Position numbers and translations under genes: made by a program. Source: Bacillota bacterium (lineage in GTDB: Bacteria > Bacillota > Clostridia > Oscillospirales > Acutalibacteraceae). From it: a stretch of DNA of 7,123 bases. Shown one piece after another: positions 1 to 6,448 of this stretch; positions within the stretch are counted from its first letter, which is position 1, and each line of letters opens with the position of its first letter. Under the pieces are notes generated by a model. It was not told the origin of the DNA and made no database searches. It was given only the letters and a program-made list of their open reading frames with translations. The stretch spans positions 1 through 7,123 of the forward strand of contig JAEWBE010000045.1 of the NCBI GenBank assembly GCA_023391275.1. Reading direction: 5' to 3'.

Positions 1-63
1 GCTCATACCTGCGACATTACCGCTCATACCCGCGACATTACTACTCATACTTGCGACATTGCC
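1..63 (-). repeat. Three 21-bp tandem repeats in the cotJC tail
   Basis: Three direct 21-bp units lie at 1-21, 22-42 and 43-63 with no gaps. Units 1 and 2 differ at two positions, and units 2 and 3 at five. On the minus strand each unit encodes seven residues of the form (G/S)NVA(G/S)MS, in frame with CotJC (residues 215-235). The array reaches base 1, so its true copy number is unknown. Confidence 0.9.
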
Positions 64-705
64 GCTCGCCATCTTATTTTTGCTGGTACCCATCACACTG
101 CTGTTCATTACTTTATCAAATGCAGGGTTGAAAGCGTAGAAATTCTTCGAATCCAGTTGGTCAGTGATAATGCGCAAACCTTCACCAAAGCGCTGATAAT
201 GCACAACTTCACGCGCACGCAGGAATTTAATCGCATCACGAACATCCGGGTCGTCTGCAAAACGCAGGATATTATCATAAGTGCTGCGCGCTTTCTGCTC
301 TGCTGCCAGATCCTCGTGAATATCGGTAATCGGATCGCCTTTTACCTGGAGGTACGCCGCAGTAAAGGGAGAGCCGGATGAATCTGCGGGATAAATTCCG
401 GTCGTATGGTTCACAAAATAAGCATCGTAACCGCTTGCTTTAATTTGTTCCGGAGTCAAATTGCGTGTAAGCTGGTATACAATAGTACCAATCATCTCTA
501 AATGTCCAAGTTCCTCAGTGCCTATATCCGTTAAAATTGCTTTTAACTCCGGATAAGGCATTGTGTAACGCTGACTCAAATACCGCAGCGAAGCCCCAAG
601 TTCACCGTCCGGCCCACCATACTGTGAAATAATTATTTTTGCAAGCGCCGGGTTGGAATTTTTTATTTGAACGGGAAATTGTAAACGTTTCTCATAATTC
701 CACAT
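1..705 (-). CDS. cotJC: Spore coat protein CotJC, manganese catalase family (3' end cut by window edge)
   Basis: This is a di-manganese catalase-like coat protein, expected in the inner spore coat and possibly able to break down hydrogen peroxide. The 235 visible residues start MWNYEKRLQFPVQ and follow the family throughout. The five metal ligands known from Lactobacillus plantarum Mn catalase all have counterparts: Glu35 (PDGELG), Glu65 and His68 (TEELGH), Glu136 (DLAAEQKAR) and His169 (REVVHYQRF). The Glu136-to-His169 spacing of 33 equals that of the L. plantarum enzyme. The start is fixed by the TAATG overlap with the cotJB stop and by a G-run Shine-Dalgarno at 714-722. B. subtilis CotJC is about 190 residues. 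Here the catalase part ends near residue 197, and a Ser/Asn/Gly/Met-rich tail follows with three NVA(G/S)MS(G/S) repeats that continue past base 1. No stop codon is visible. The family call is firm; actual enzyme activity is inferred. Confidence 0.93.
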   Translation of the reverse strand, partial: MWNYEKRLQFPVQIKNSNPALAKIIISQYGGPDGELGASLRYLSQRYTMPYPELKAILTDIGTEELGHLEMIGTIVYQLTRNLTPEQIKASGYDAYFVNHTTGIYPADSSGSPFTAAYLQVKGDPITDIHEDLAAEQKARSTYDNILRFADDPDVRDAIKFLRAREVVHYQRFGEGLRIITDQLDSKNFYAFNPAFDKVMNSSVMGTSKNKMASGNVASMSSNVAGMSGNVAGMS

Positions 706-965
706 TATTCTTTACCCCCCTGATCTACATCCCACGGCCATGGATCCGCAATCCATGCCCAGCGGCTGACTTCAGAACTGTTTTGATGCAAAGGCCCGTA
801 AGCCGCCTCGTATTGCGCCATCAATTCGTCTGCCATCTTGCGATATTCTTCCTGCTGCTTCGCTGCTTTGCAGTCATTGGGATGAGTATCCAAATAGATA
901 TGAAGTTCCCAAGTTGCAAAATGATAAGCATTAATTCTGCGTGCCAGTCTTTCCTGTTCACTCAT
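705..965 (-). CDS. cotJB: Spore coat protein CotJB
   Basis: This is a small coat-assembly protein of the CotJB family. It has 86 residues, against about 87 in B. subtilis. The family signature is clear: an N-terminal helix (LARRINAYHFATWELHIYLDTHP, near residues 7-29), then NDCKA and a long helix around KMADELMAQYEAAYGPL, and a Trp-rich end containing WAWIADPWPWD. CotJB has no known enzymatic activity and in B. subtilis acts with CotJA and CotJC in the coat. Its ATG overlaps the cotJA stop by four bases (ATGA, 962-965), and its TAA shares one base with the cotJC ATG. The three genes are therefore almost certainly translated as one coupled unit. Its Shine-Dalgarno is a six-G run at 975-980 inside the end of cotJA. 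Confidence 0.95.
   Translation of the reverse strand: MSEQERLARRINAYHFATWELHIYLDTHPNDCKAAKQQEEYRKMADELMAQYEAAYGPLHQNSSEVSRWAWIADPWPWDVDQGGKE
714..722 (-). promoter_or_regulatory. cotJC ribosome binding site, G-run type
   Basis: AGGGGGGTA on the minus strand, nine bases before the cotJC ATG, lies within the last codons of cotJB (Gln-Gly-Gly-Lys). It fixes the start at 705 and fits translational coupling. Confidence 0.7.
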
Positions 966-1159
966 CTTCGGGCACCCCCCAGGAATGGTTTGTCAAGCTC
1001 CGGGAAAATAGTTCCCACTTCCAGCCCTTTTTCAGGCGCATAGATTGTATTATACTGTTGGAATGGAACGTAAGCCATTGCAACGACGGGCATCGCCGGA
1101 AGCGGCGACGGATTCAGTTCACAGGCCTGGCCATCCATATTCATCATTATATCAGCCAT
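962..1159 (-). CDS. cotJA: Spore coat protein CotJA
   Basis: This is the first gene of the cotJ set and encodes a 65-residue protein of the CotJA family. The visible signature is the central stretch MAYVPFQQYNTIYAPEKGL (residues 28-46), followed by GTIFPELDKPFLGG, both typical of CotJA. The protein is somewhat shorter than the 82-residue B. subtilis protein, mostly at the ends. It has no signal peptide or membrane segment, as expected for a protein made in the mother cell and laid on the forespore surface. The start is supported by AAAGGAGAC at 1165-1173. In B. subtilis the cotJ operon is transcribed by mother-cell sigma E; a matching but weak promoter candidate lies at 1200-1227. Confidence 0.93.
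   Translation of the reverse strand: MADIMMNMDGQACELNPSPLPAMPVVAMAYVPFQQYNTIYAPEKGLEVGTIFPELDKPFLGGARR
974..981 (-). promoter_or_regulatory. cotJB ribosome binding site, G-run type
   Basis: TGGGGGGT on the minus strand, nine bases before the cotJB ATG, lies within the Leu-Gly-Gly codons at the end of cotJA. It has the same G6 core and spacing as the cotJC site. Confidence 0.65.
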
Positions 1160-1164
1160 TGTTT

Positions 1165-1173
1165 GTCTCCTTT
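1165..1173 (-). promoter_or_regulatory. cotJA ribosome binding site
   Basis: AAAGGAGAC on the minus strand is a near-canonical Shine-Dalgarno, about six bases before the cotJA ATG. It is what fixes the cotJA start at 1159. Confidence 0.8.
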
Positions 1174-1199
1174 CACGAGTACTGAGTTAATCTCATGAC

Positions 1200-1227
1200 A
1201 TATTATGCAATGAAATTATAAGCGGTG
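1200..1227 (-). promoter_or_regulatory. Candidate sporulation (sigma E/K type) promoter for cotJA
   Basis: On the minus strand, CATAATAT (1200-1207) resembles the CATA-type -10 boxes of the mother-cell sigma factors. CACC (1224-1227) lies 16 bases upstream, which suits the loose sigma K -35 pattern. A clear sigma E -35 is not visible. The position, about 40 bases before the cotJA ATG, is right. B. subtilis cotJ is known to be sigma E dependent. The motifs are short and the region is AT-rich, so this is tentative. Confidence 0.3.
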
Positions 1228-1383
1228 TTATTGAATCTTAGGATTATCGGACGAAAACTCGATTCCTGAATGTATCTTCCAGGCGGATATTATGTCTGAT
1301 AAAATGTCGGAATTAAAAGATAAGTCACGGATAGACGCACGATTATTCAGTAACTGATATAGAAAGTATGGAAAAGCACATAT

Positions 1384-1429
1384 AAAAAACAGGCGGGGCG
1401 CCATTCTTTTTCGCCTTGCCTGTTTTTTT
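1384..1429 (-). terminator. Rho-independent terminator of the kinase-regulator-binding protein operon (probably bidirectional)
   Basis: The hairpin arms are 1384-1400 and 1412-1428 around an 11-base loop. On the minus strand the outer stem AAAAAACAGGC/GCCTGTTTTTT is followed by an AA/CC internal mismatch and a GGCG/CGCC inner stem, ending in a T run. It begins 30 bases after the stop of the sugar-binding lipoprotein gene. In plus-strand RNA the two mismatches become G-U pairs, giving an unbroken 17-bp stem, also with a T run, so it should stop transcription from either side. Confidence 0.88.
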
Positions 1430-1459
1430 ATATTGGAATGAGTCGATAAAATGTCAAAT

Positions 1460-3319
1460 TTAATATTTCCTGCTTGCAATTTGCTGCGCCGTATTTTCCT
1501 TTGTAAAAACCTTCTCGTCGGTAATGATTCGCAAAGGGAGCTCCTTGCCCGAAATCAAATCTGTAATCGCCTTCATAAGTTGTGGGCCAAGCAAGGGATT
1601 ACACTCGACTACACAGTTCAACTTGCCATTTAAAATTGCGTTTAAAGCATTTTTAGTCCCGTCAATTGAGATGATTTTGACGTCTCTTCCGGGAACTATC
1701 CCATTGTTCTTTAAAGCATCTGCCGCACCGAGGGCCATATCGTCATTGTGGGCAAACAGAACATCAATATCCCATTTATTATTTTTGAGGTAATCTTCGA
1801 CAATCTGCCTGCCACCCTCATAAGTAAAGTCTCCGCTGCGGGAATATACGATCTTATAGTTGGAATTTTCTTTTAAAATTTCTTCAAATCCCAGCTTGCG
1901 TTCGGCCGAAGGGGAAGCTCCCACCGTACCCTGTAACTCCATAATCCGCACCGGATCGGTCCCTTTACTGGGAACATTCTCTTCAATCCAACGCATGGCG
2001 CGCCTGCCCTCTTCTACAAAATCGGCGCCGATAAATGTAGAGAACAGACTGTCATCCTGCACAGTAATCTCCCGATCGGACAAAATTACCGGGATACCCG
2101 CTTCCTTGGCCTCCCGCAGCACTTCATCCCAGCCGCTGTCGATCACAGGGGAAATCACAATAACATCCACTTTCAATGTAATAAATTTGTGCACTGCTTC
2201 AACCTGCTTCTTCTGGGACTGGTCGGCATTCTCATAAAAAAGCTGGATGCCGAATTCCCGTGCAGCAGACTGAATCGATTCAGTGTTGGCAAGGCGCCAC
2301 GCGCTCTCCGTACCCACCTGCGCGTAGCCAACCCGAATAGTCTTAGGCGACGTGGCCGGCGCTCTGTTTAGGTTGGCCACAAATTCATTGACATTTTCTT
2401 TTGTAACCTTATGGCTGTGCAGAATTACCTGTTTGGGCACTCCGGCCGCTTTTTGCAGAATATCCAGAGAAAACCGGATCGCTTCACTGCCGCCGGTGGG
2501 GCAGGTGATTGTTTCGTCAATCATACCCTTCTGCACAAGCCCGATTCCATCGTTTTCCCCGGTGAACCCGTCCACGCCGATAATCCGTATGTTTCGAAGG
2601 CCCAACTTTTGAACCGCACGGCAGGCGCCCAGCGCCATGTAATCATTATGTGCAAAAATAATATGGATTCCGCGCAGTTCGTCTTTATGCTCCAGCAGGA
2701 AATCTTCCGTAGAGTCCCGCGATTCATTTTCAATGGAGATTTTTTTTACGTTGATTTCGTTCCTTGGGGAAATAATGTTCTGAAATCCGTCGCTGCGTTC
2801 CACGCTCATCTGGGAGCTTTCACTTCCACAAACCTCCAGTACGTTACCCGGCTTCCCGCCGAGCATCTGCACAACGGATTCCCCTGCCTGTTTTCCGATA
2901 CTGCGGTTGTCGGGCCCGATAAAAAGGGAATAATCATAACCCTCGACTACGCGATCCATCACAATCACCGGAATAGACTGATAAACCCCACTGACAACGG
3001 GGGTAATTTTTTTTACATCGCAGGGGGAAACAATAAGCAGATCCACTCCGCAGGCAAGGAGTCGCTTCATATCAGCGATCTGCTTTTCGCTGTCCTGAGT
3101 GGCGTCGGTAAAAATCAGCCGGATTTCAGGGTGCTTTGCGGCTTCTTCCTTCAGTTCTTTGGTCAGGGCAAGCCGCCAGGACTCCCGCATATTTGCCTGG
3201 GACACCCCGATAAGATATTCTACTTTTTCAGGCTCCTGTGCAGCGCACCCCGAAAACTGGGAAAGCATGACAGCAAGGCAAATAAGCCCCGCAAGAATGT
3301 TTTGAACCCGCTTTGCCAT
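1460..3319 (-). CDS. Lipoprotein with two tandem sugar-binding (Peripla_BP_4) domains; second domain YtfQ-like
   Basis: This 619-residue secreted lipoprotein probably binds a sugar outside the membrane. Residues 1-25 form a signal peptide with a lipobox ending at Cys25 (LSQFSGC). Domain 1 covers about 34-318 and domain 2 about 328-619, joined by a short Pro/Ala/Ser linker. The domains repeat the same landmarks: GVSQANMRESWR (38-49) and GYAQVGTESAWR (331-342); SPC and SPV; MDR (121-123) and SDR (414-416); FAHNDYMALGA (222-232) and FAHNDDMALGA (522-532); VDG and IDG. Domain 2, with ELQGTVGAS and RSGDFT, is very close to the E. coli galactofuranose-binding protein YtfQ. Domain 1 is more diverged. 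Single-domain relatives are about 310-340 residues, so this is a fusion or duplication. The gene starts two bases after the regulator stop, with GAGG at 3329-3332. It could feed the neighbouring permease or act as a sensing partner of the kinase; I lean to the latter. Confidence 0.9.
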   Translation of the reverse strand: MAKRVQNILAGLICLAVMLSQFSGCAAQEPEKVEYLIGVSQANMRESWRLALTKELKEEAAKHPEIRLIFTDATQDSEKQIADMKRLLACGVDLLIVSPCDVKKITPVVSGVYQSIPVIVMDRVVEGYDYSLFIGPDNRSIGKQAGESVVQMLGGKPGNVLEVCGSESSQMSVERSDGFQNIISPRNEINVKKISIENESRDSTEDFLLEHKDELRGIHIIFAHNDYMALGACRAVQKLGLRNIRIIGVDGFTGENDGIGLVQKGMIDETITCPTGGSEAIRFSLDILQKAAGVPKQVILHSHKVTKENVNEFVANLNRAPATSPKTIRVGYAQVGTESAWRLANTESIQSAAREFGIQLFYENADQSQKKQVEAVHKFITLKVDVIVISPVIDSGWDEVLREAKEAGIPVILSDREITVQDDSLFSTFIGADFVEEGRRAMRWIEENVPSKGTDPVRIMELQGTVGASPSAERKLGFEEILKENSNYKIVYSRSGDFTYEGGRQIVEDYLKNNKWDIDVLFAHNDDMALGAADALKNNGIVPGRDVKIISIDGTKNALNAILNGKLNCVVECNPLLGPQLMKAITDLISGKELPLRIITDEKVFTKENTAQQIASRKY

Positions 3320-3321
3320 GT

Positions 3322-4548
3322 TTATATGCCTCGCATTGTCGTCATTAATTTATTCTGTGTATTTTTTCGGTACTCCACAGGGGAAATTCCAAGTACACGC
3401 TTAAAGGCACTGCTGAAGTAGTGCTGGTTAGAGTACCCCACCAATTCGGCAATTTCGTACATTTTCATTTCTTCGTCGCTCAACAGTTCAATTGCCCGGC
3501 GGATGCGGGCGCGGGTAACATAATCCACAAAGGTAATGTCCATGGAATGGCGGAACATACGGCTCAGATACTGGGAAGACACATGAAATGCCGCTGCTGC
3601 GTCCTTTAAGGAAAACTTTTCATTCTGGAAATTCGTGTCAATATAACTTTGCACATCTTTGATCAGCTTTGGGATCTCCCGCAGTTCGTTGATCCTGCTC
3701 AACGTCCGTTCATAGACGGCGGGCATTTCACGGTACCCGCTTCCCTCGCACTGTGCCAGCGTAACGCGCACAGGCAAATGGTACTCTAAAAGCTGGCTGA
3801 ACTGTTTTGTTGCACCCTGCCACGCGTTCTGCGGCTGACAGGAGCAAATCAGGATGAGACTGCCACCCGAATTTCTGCAAATTGAAACCGGAGAAAACGG
3901 CTGAAAAAGTTCCTGTGCAATATTTTCCGCTGCGTAATAAAGCAAGTCATCATTCCACTCTCCGCCGATTTCCATATTATTCTTGTTATCCATACTTGCA
4001 ACGGTAATTCCGAATTGCTCAGGCAATTCCAAATTCAGAAAGCGAATCCGCTCTTCGGCCTCCGTATCACTGTAATGGCCGCCAAGCCATCCATTCAGAA
4101 AATCCTCCGTCAGTTTTGCTTTGTTTTTTTCCAGAAGTATTTTGGCCCATTGCAGATACCGTGTTTGCTCTTTGGCTTTTTTCAATTTTTCCTTTGCCTG
4201 ATCAAGAGCAGTGTAGAACACGTTTTCCATAATCGGCTTCAGGATATAATCGAACACGCCGAGGCGCAGCGCATGCTGAACAAATTGAAAATCATCGTAT
4301 CCCGTGATTATGATAATAACTGCGTCTTTTAAAACTCCTTCCAGCCTTTCGATGAACTGAAGTCCGTTTAAAAACGGCATATTAATATCCACAAACAGCA
4401 GGTCCGGCAAAAATTTCACCGCCAGATTCAGGGCGGTTTCGCCGTCTTCCGCCAGCGCCACAACCTGCATTTCCGGATCCGCCTTCAAAAATCCGGCGAT
4501 TCCTTTGCGGATAATTTCTTCGTCGTCCGCAATCAGCACTCTGTACAT
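3322..4548 (-). CDS. Two-component response regulator, REC plus AraC-type DNA-binding domain (YesN family)
   Basis: This cytoplasmic transcription factor of 408 residues is presumably phosphorylated by the kinase encoded just upstream. The receiver domain covers about 1-120: acidic pair Asp8-Asp9, phospho-acceptor Asp54 (FVDINMP), Thr82 (IITGYDD) and Lys104 (YILKP) are all present, so it should be active. A middle region of about 120-290 has no clear motif and matches the variable linker of YesN-type regulators. The C-terminal AraC domain (about 300-395) has two helix-turn-helix units, around SLKDAAAAFHVSSQYLSRMF and IAELVGYSNQHYFSSAFKR, followed by GISPVEYRK. The ATG at 4548 was chosen because GGGGAG lies seven bases upstream and the protein then begins MYRVLIADDEE, the usual start. 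It lies 27 bases after the kinase stop. Its targets are probably the adjacent sugar transporter genes; that is inference from context. Confidence 0.93.
   Translation of the reverse strand: MYRVLIADDEEIIRKGIAGFLKADPEMQVVALAEDGETALNLAVKFLPDLLFVDINMPFLNGLQFIERLEGVLKDAVIIIITGYDDFQFVQHALRLGVFDYILKPIMENVFYTALDQAKEKLKKAKEQTRYLQWAKILLEKNKAKLTEDFLNGWLGGHYSDTEAEERIRFLNLELPEQFGITVASMDNKNNMEIGGEWNDDLLYYAAENIAQELFQPFSPVSICRNSGGSLILICSCQPQNAWQGATKQFSQLLEYHLPVRVTLAQCEGSGYREMPAVYERTLSRINELREIPKLIKDVQSYIDTNFQNEKFSLKDAAAAFHVSSQYLSRMFRHSMDITFVDYVTRARIRRAIELLSDEEMKMYEIAELVGYSNQHYFSSAFKRVLGISPVEYRKNTQNKLMTTMRGI
3329..3332 (-). promoter_or_regulatory. Ribosome binding site of the double sugar-binding lipoprotein, inside the regulator gene
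   Basis: GAGG lies nine bases before the ATG at 3319, within the last codons of the response regulator (Met-Arg-Gly-Ile-stop). The two genes are therefore probably translationally coupled. Confidence 0.55.
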
Positions 4549-4555
4549 AGCTCCA

Positions 4556-4561
4556 CTCCCC
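4556..4561 (-). promoter_or_regulatory. Ribosome binding site deciding the response regulator start
   Basis: GGGGAG on the minus strand, seven bases before the ATG at 4548. The upstream in-frame GTG at 4572 has no comparable site, so the longer reading is disfavoured. Confidence 0.7.
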
Positions 4562-4575
4562 TTTCGTGTCACTGT

Positions 4576-6354
4576 TCAGATGCCTTCATCGATTGGGAGG
4601 GTAATGGTCACTGTGCTTTCCTCCCCCTGTACGCTTTCCAGAAAGATACCATAATTTTTCCCGTAACACAACTGGATTCTTTCCTGAATATAGAAGAGAC
4701 CGAAGCTTTGATTTTGATCCAGCTCTGTTGGATGGCTGAGCTGCAGGTTCAACTGGGCAAGCCGGTCGGCCGGAATCCCCACACCGTCGTCACGCACTTT
4801 AAAGATCAGAAGCTCGCCTTCCCGCTTTGCGGTGATCGTGATGGTGCCGTTCCCGCGTTTTTCCTTAATCCCATGGTAGATTGCATTTTCCACCAAAGGC
4901 TGTAAAATCAATTTTGGCACCTTGCAGCAGAGCAGCGTTTCATCAATGTTGATTTGGTAATTCAGCTTCTCTTTATAACGTATTTTCTGAATATAGAGAT
5001 AGTTGGACATATGGGTAATTTCTTCTTTTACGCTGATGATGTCTTTCCCGTGGCTAAGGCCGATGCGGAACACGTTGGTCAGCGCGTCTACCAGCTTCAC
5101 AATATCGTCCGCACCGTATTCCCTCGCCATCCAACTGATGGTGTCGAGCGTATTGTACAGAAAGTGCGGCTTAATCTGTTCCTGCAAAGATTTTAATTCG
5201 GCAAAGCGCTTGTTCTGCTGCTCCACATACACCATGTGAATCAGATGGCCGATCCGATCAATCATATGATTGAAGCTCAGGCCAAGCTCCCCGATTTCAT
5301 CATCGTATTTGCTGTTGAAATGAACCGAAAGATCCCCGCGTTCCGCCTGCTTCATCAGAGTTTGCAGCTTAAAAATCGGATTTGTAATGGTCTTGGCAAA
5401 CTCGAAAGAGGAAAACAGCACGATAACGGTAGTAAGCAGAACACAGACGACTAAAATAAAAATAATGGTATTGACGCTCCCCATCACTTCGTCTGTCGAA
5501 AAAACACCCACTGTTCGCCAACCCGTATATTCCGACTTTTTTGAATGGATCTGATAGATTCCTCCTTTGATTTTTGCGGTGACAAACGCGCTGCCGCTGT
5601 CGTTAAGCCAAACTGGGTTTACCCGGTACACGATGTTGTTGACCGGTGCGTAAACAATCCCGTCGCCGGCATCCGTGACAAACACAAAGCCTTTTTCGCC
5701 GATGGTAACGCTGCTGATGGACTTCTGTATGATATCATGGCGGATGTCAAACAGAATGACGCCCAGGATTTCCCCGGTTTTCGGATCTTTTACGGCCTTG
5801 GTCAGAGAGAAGACGTCGTCCACACTGTAATTCTGATTCGTAACAATATTCCTTCCGGTGGCATCGCTGATCAGCTGGATTTCATCGGGGGATTGTTCTG
5901 CCCGCCGGTACCATGACTCGTTGAGGAATGAGTCCCGCGAAATGCGGGACATGCCGGTGCTCACATACAGATCGTTTTTTGTGGCGATCAGAATTCCGGC
6001 AATCTCGTGATGGGAGGAAGCAACATTTTGCAGTAATTCACTGATTTGGCGTGTGCGCGATTCCCAGTTTTGATCGCTCTCGGACTGGATTTCCCAAAAT
6101 TCCGTATTTGCCGATTCAAGTGAGATATAGTTTACCGTCTTTTCAATCGTACCTATGTAAACATCCATGGAATTGCACACCTGGTTAATCGTCTGCGCCG
6201 TGTGGTCCATGGCCGTCTGCTGCGCCTGGTTGATAAACACCAGCCCGCTTACTATGGTAAAAATAGCAAACGGAATAAGCGCCATAAAAAGATAGGACAT
6301 AACCATTTTGCTGCGGAAGCGGACGTTCAGAAATTTGTCCAGTATTTTTCGCAA
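4576..6354 (-). CDS. Sensor histidine kinase, YesM/LytS family with extracellular CACHE-like domain
   Basis: This is a membrane sensor kinase of 592 residues. Its layout is a first membrane helix at about 19-42, an extracellular dCACHE-like sensor at about 43-290 and a second helix at about 295-316. A HAMP linker follows at about 317-370, then the kinase core. The phospho-acceptor is His397 in QIKPHFLYNTLD, the His_kinase (YesM) signature. The ATP-binding part has Asn490 (LQPLVENAIYHGI), the DDGVGIP loop (522-528) and GLFYIQERI (552-560). All essential residues are present. I chose the TTG start at 6354 because GAGGTGA sits five bases upstream and a strong promoter lies just before it. The reading frame stays open upstream to 6432, but that stretch is promoter sequence. 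The extracellular domain must detect a ligand or a ligand-loaded binding protein. The neighbouring permease and sugar-binding protein suggest a carbohydrate signal, which is inference. Confidence 0.93.
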   Translation of the reverse strand: MRKILDKFLNVRFRSKMVMSYLFMALIPFAIFTIVSGLVFINQAQQTAMDHTAQTINQVCNSMDVYIGTIEKTVNYISLESANTEFWEIQSESDQNWESRTRQISELLQNVASSHHEIAGILIATKNDLYVSTGMSRISRDSFLNESWYRRAEQSPDEIQLISDATGRNIVTNQNYSVDDVFSLTKAVKDPKTGEILGVILFDIRHDIIQKSISSVTIGEKGFVFVTDAGDGIVYAPVNNIVYRVNPVWLNDSGSAFVTAKIKGGIYQIHSKKSEYTGWRTVGVFSTDEVMGSVNTIIFILVVCVLLTTVIVLFSSFEFAKTITNPIFKLQTLMKQAERGDLSVHFNSKYDDEIGELGLSFNHMIDRIGHLIHMVYVEQQNKRFAELKSLQEQIKPHFLYNTLDTISWMAREYGADDIVKLVDALTNVFRIGLSHGKDIISVKEEITHMSNYLYIQKIRYKEKLNYQINIDETLLCCKVPKLILQPLVENAIYHGIKEKRGNGTITITAKREGELLIFKVRDDGVGIPADRLAQLNLQLSHPTELDQNQSFGLFYIQERIQLCYGKNYGIFLESVQGEESTVTITLPIDEGI

Positions 6355-6359
6355 GGCGC

Positions 6360-6366
6360 TCACCTC
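6360..6366 (-). promoter_or_regulatory. Ribosome binding site fixing the kinase TTG start
   Basis: GAGGTGA on the minus strand, five bases before TTG at 6354. It lies about 20 bases inside the transcript predicted from the promoter at 6392-6420. Confidence 0.75.
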
Positions 6367-6391
6367 GTCGGATGCTTTATTTGTTAGAATA

Positions 6392-6420
6392 ATTATATAA
6401 TGTTTTTCCAATATTTTCAA
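6392..6420 (-). promoter_or_regulatory. Sigma-A promoter of the kinase-regulator-binding protein operon
   Basis: On the minus strand, TTGAAA (6415-6420), a 17-base spacer and a perfect TATAAT (6392-6397) make an excellent housekeeping promoter. Transcription should begin near 6385, giving a leader of about 30 bases before the TTG start. It lies between the permease stop (6449) and the kinase, so the sensing operon can be made independently of the transporter. Confidence 0.8.
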
Positions 6421-6435
6421 ATTATATTGCAAATT
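6411..6435 (-). repeat. Abutting imperfect direct repeat over the -35 box
   Basis: On the minus strand AATTTGCAATAT (6424-6435) is followed directly by AATTTGAAAATAT (6411-6423). The second copy contains the -35 hexamer. This could be a regulator-binding site or chance in an AT-rich stretch. Confidence 0.35.
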
Positions 6436-6448
6436 TACATTATTTCTA

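Larger units (their letters stand above)
1174..1459. other. Intergenic region without a convincing gene
   Basis: About 300 bases separate the end of the sugar-binding lipoprotein gene from cotJA. They contain the terminator hairpin (1384-1429) and the cotJA promoter candidate (1200-1227). They also hold a possible plus-strand promoter (ATGACA at 1195-1200, 16-base spacer, TATAAG at 1217-1222). A 21-codon plus-strand ORF follows at 1292-1357, with a weak AGGCGG Shine-Dalgarno before it. No tRNA or recognised riboswitch was seen. The minus-strand reading frame across 1228-1479 crosses the terminator and is not believed to be coding. Confidence 0.6.

Noticed and set aside
1..63. Tandem 21-bp repeats read as a possible CRISPR or satellite array
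   Set aside because: The units abut without spacers and encode an in-frame heptapeptide repeat at the end of CotJC.
639..1043. Plus-strand 134-codon frame
   Set aside because: It is antisense to cotJC, cotJB and cotJA, whose family matches are firm.
1228..1479. Minus-strand 83-codon frame between the lipoprotein gene and cotJA
   Set aside because: It overlaps the lipoprotein 3' end and runs straight through the terminator hairpin. The Lys/Arg-rich stretch is the translated stem and poly-A/T.
2411..3421. Long plus-strand open frame (336 codons) opposite the sugar-binding gene
   Set aside because: It is fully antisense to a protein with clear homology in both domains. Its translation has no recognisable family features and there is no good ribosome site, so it is a shadow frame.
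4549..4572. Upstream GTG start for the response regulator (eight extra residues)
   Set aside because: The ATG at 4548 has GGGGAG at good spacing and starts the receiver domain in the usual way; the GTG has no such site.
6355..6363. GTG at 6361-6363 as kinase start
   Set aside because: This codon is part of the Shine-Dalgarno GAGGTGA itself and has no good ribosome site upstream; TTG at 6354 is better placed.
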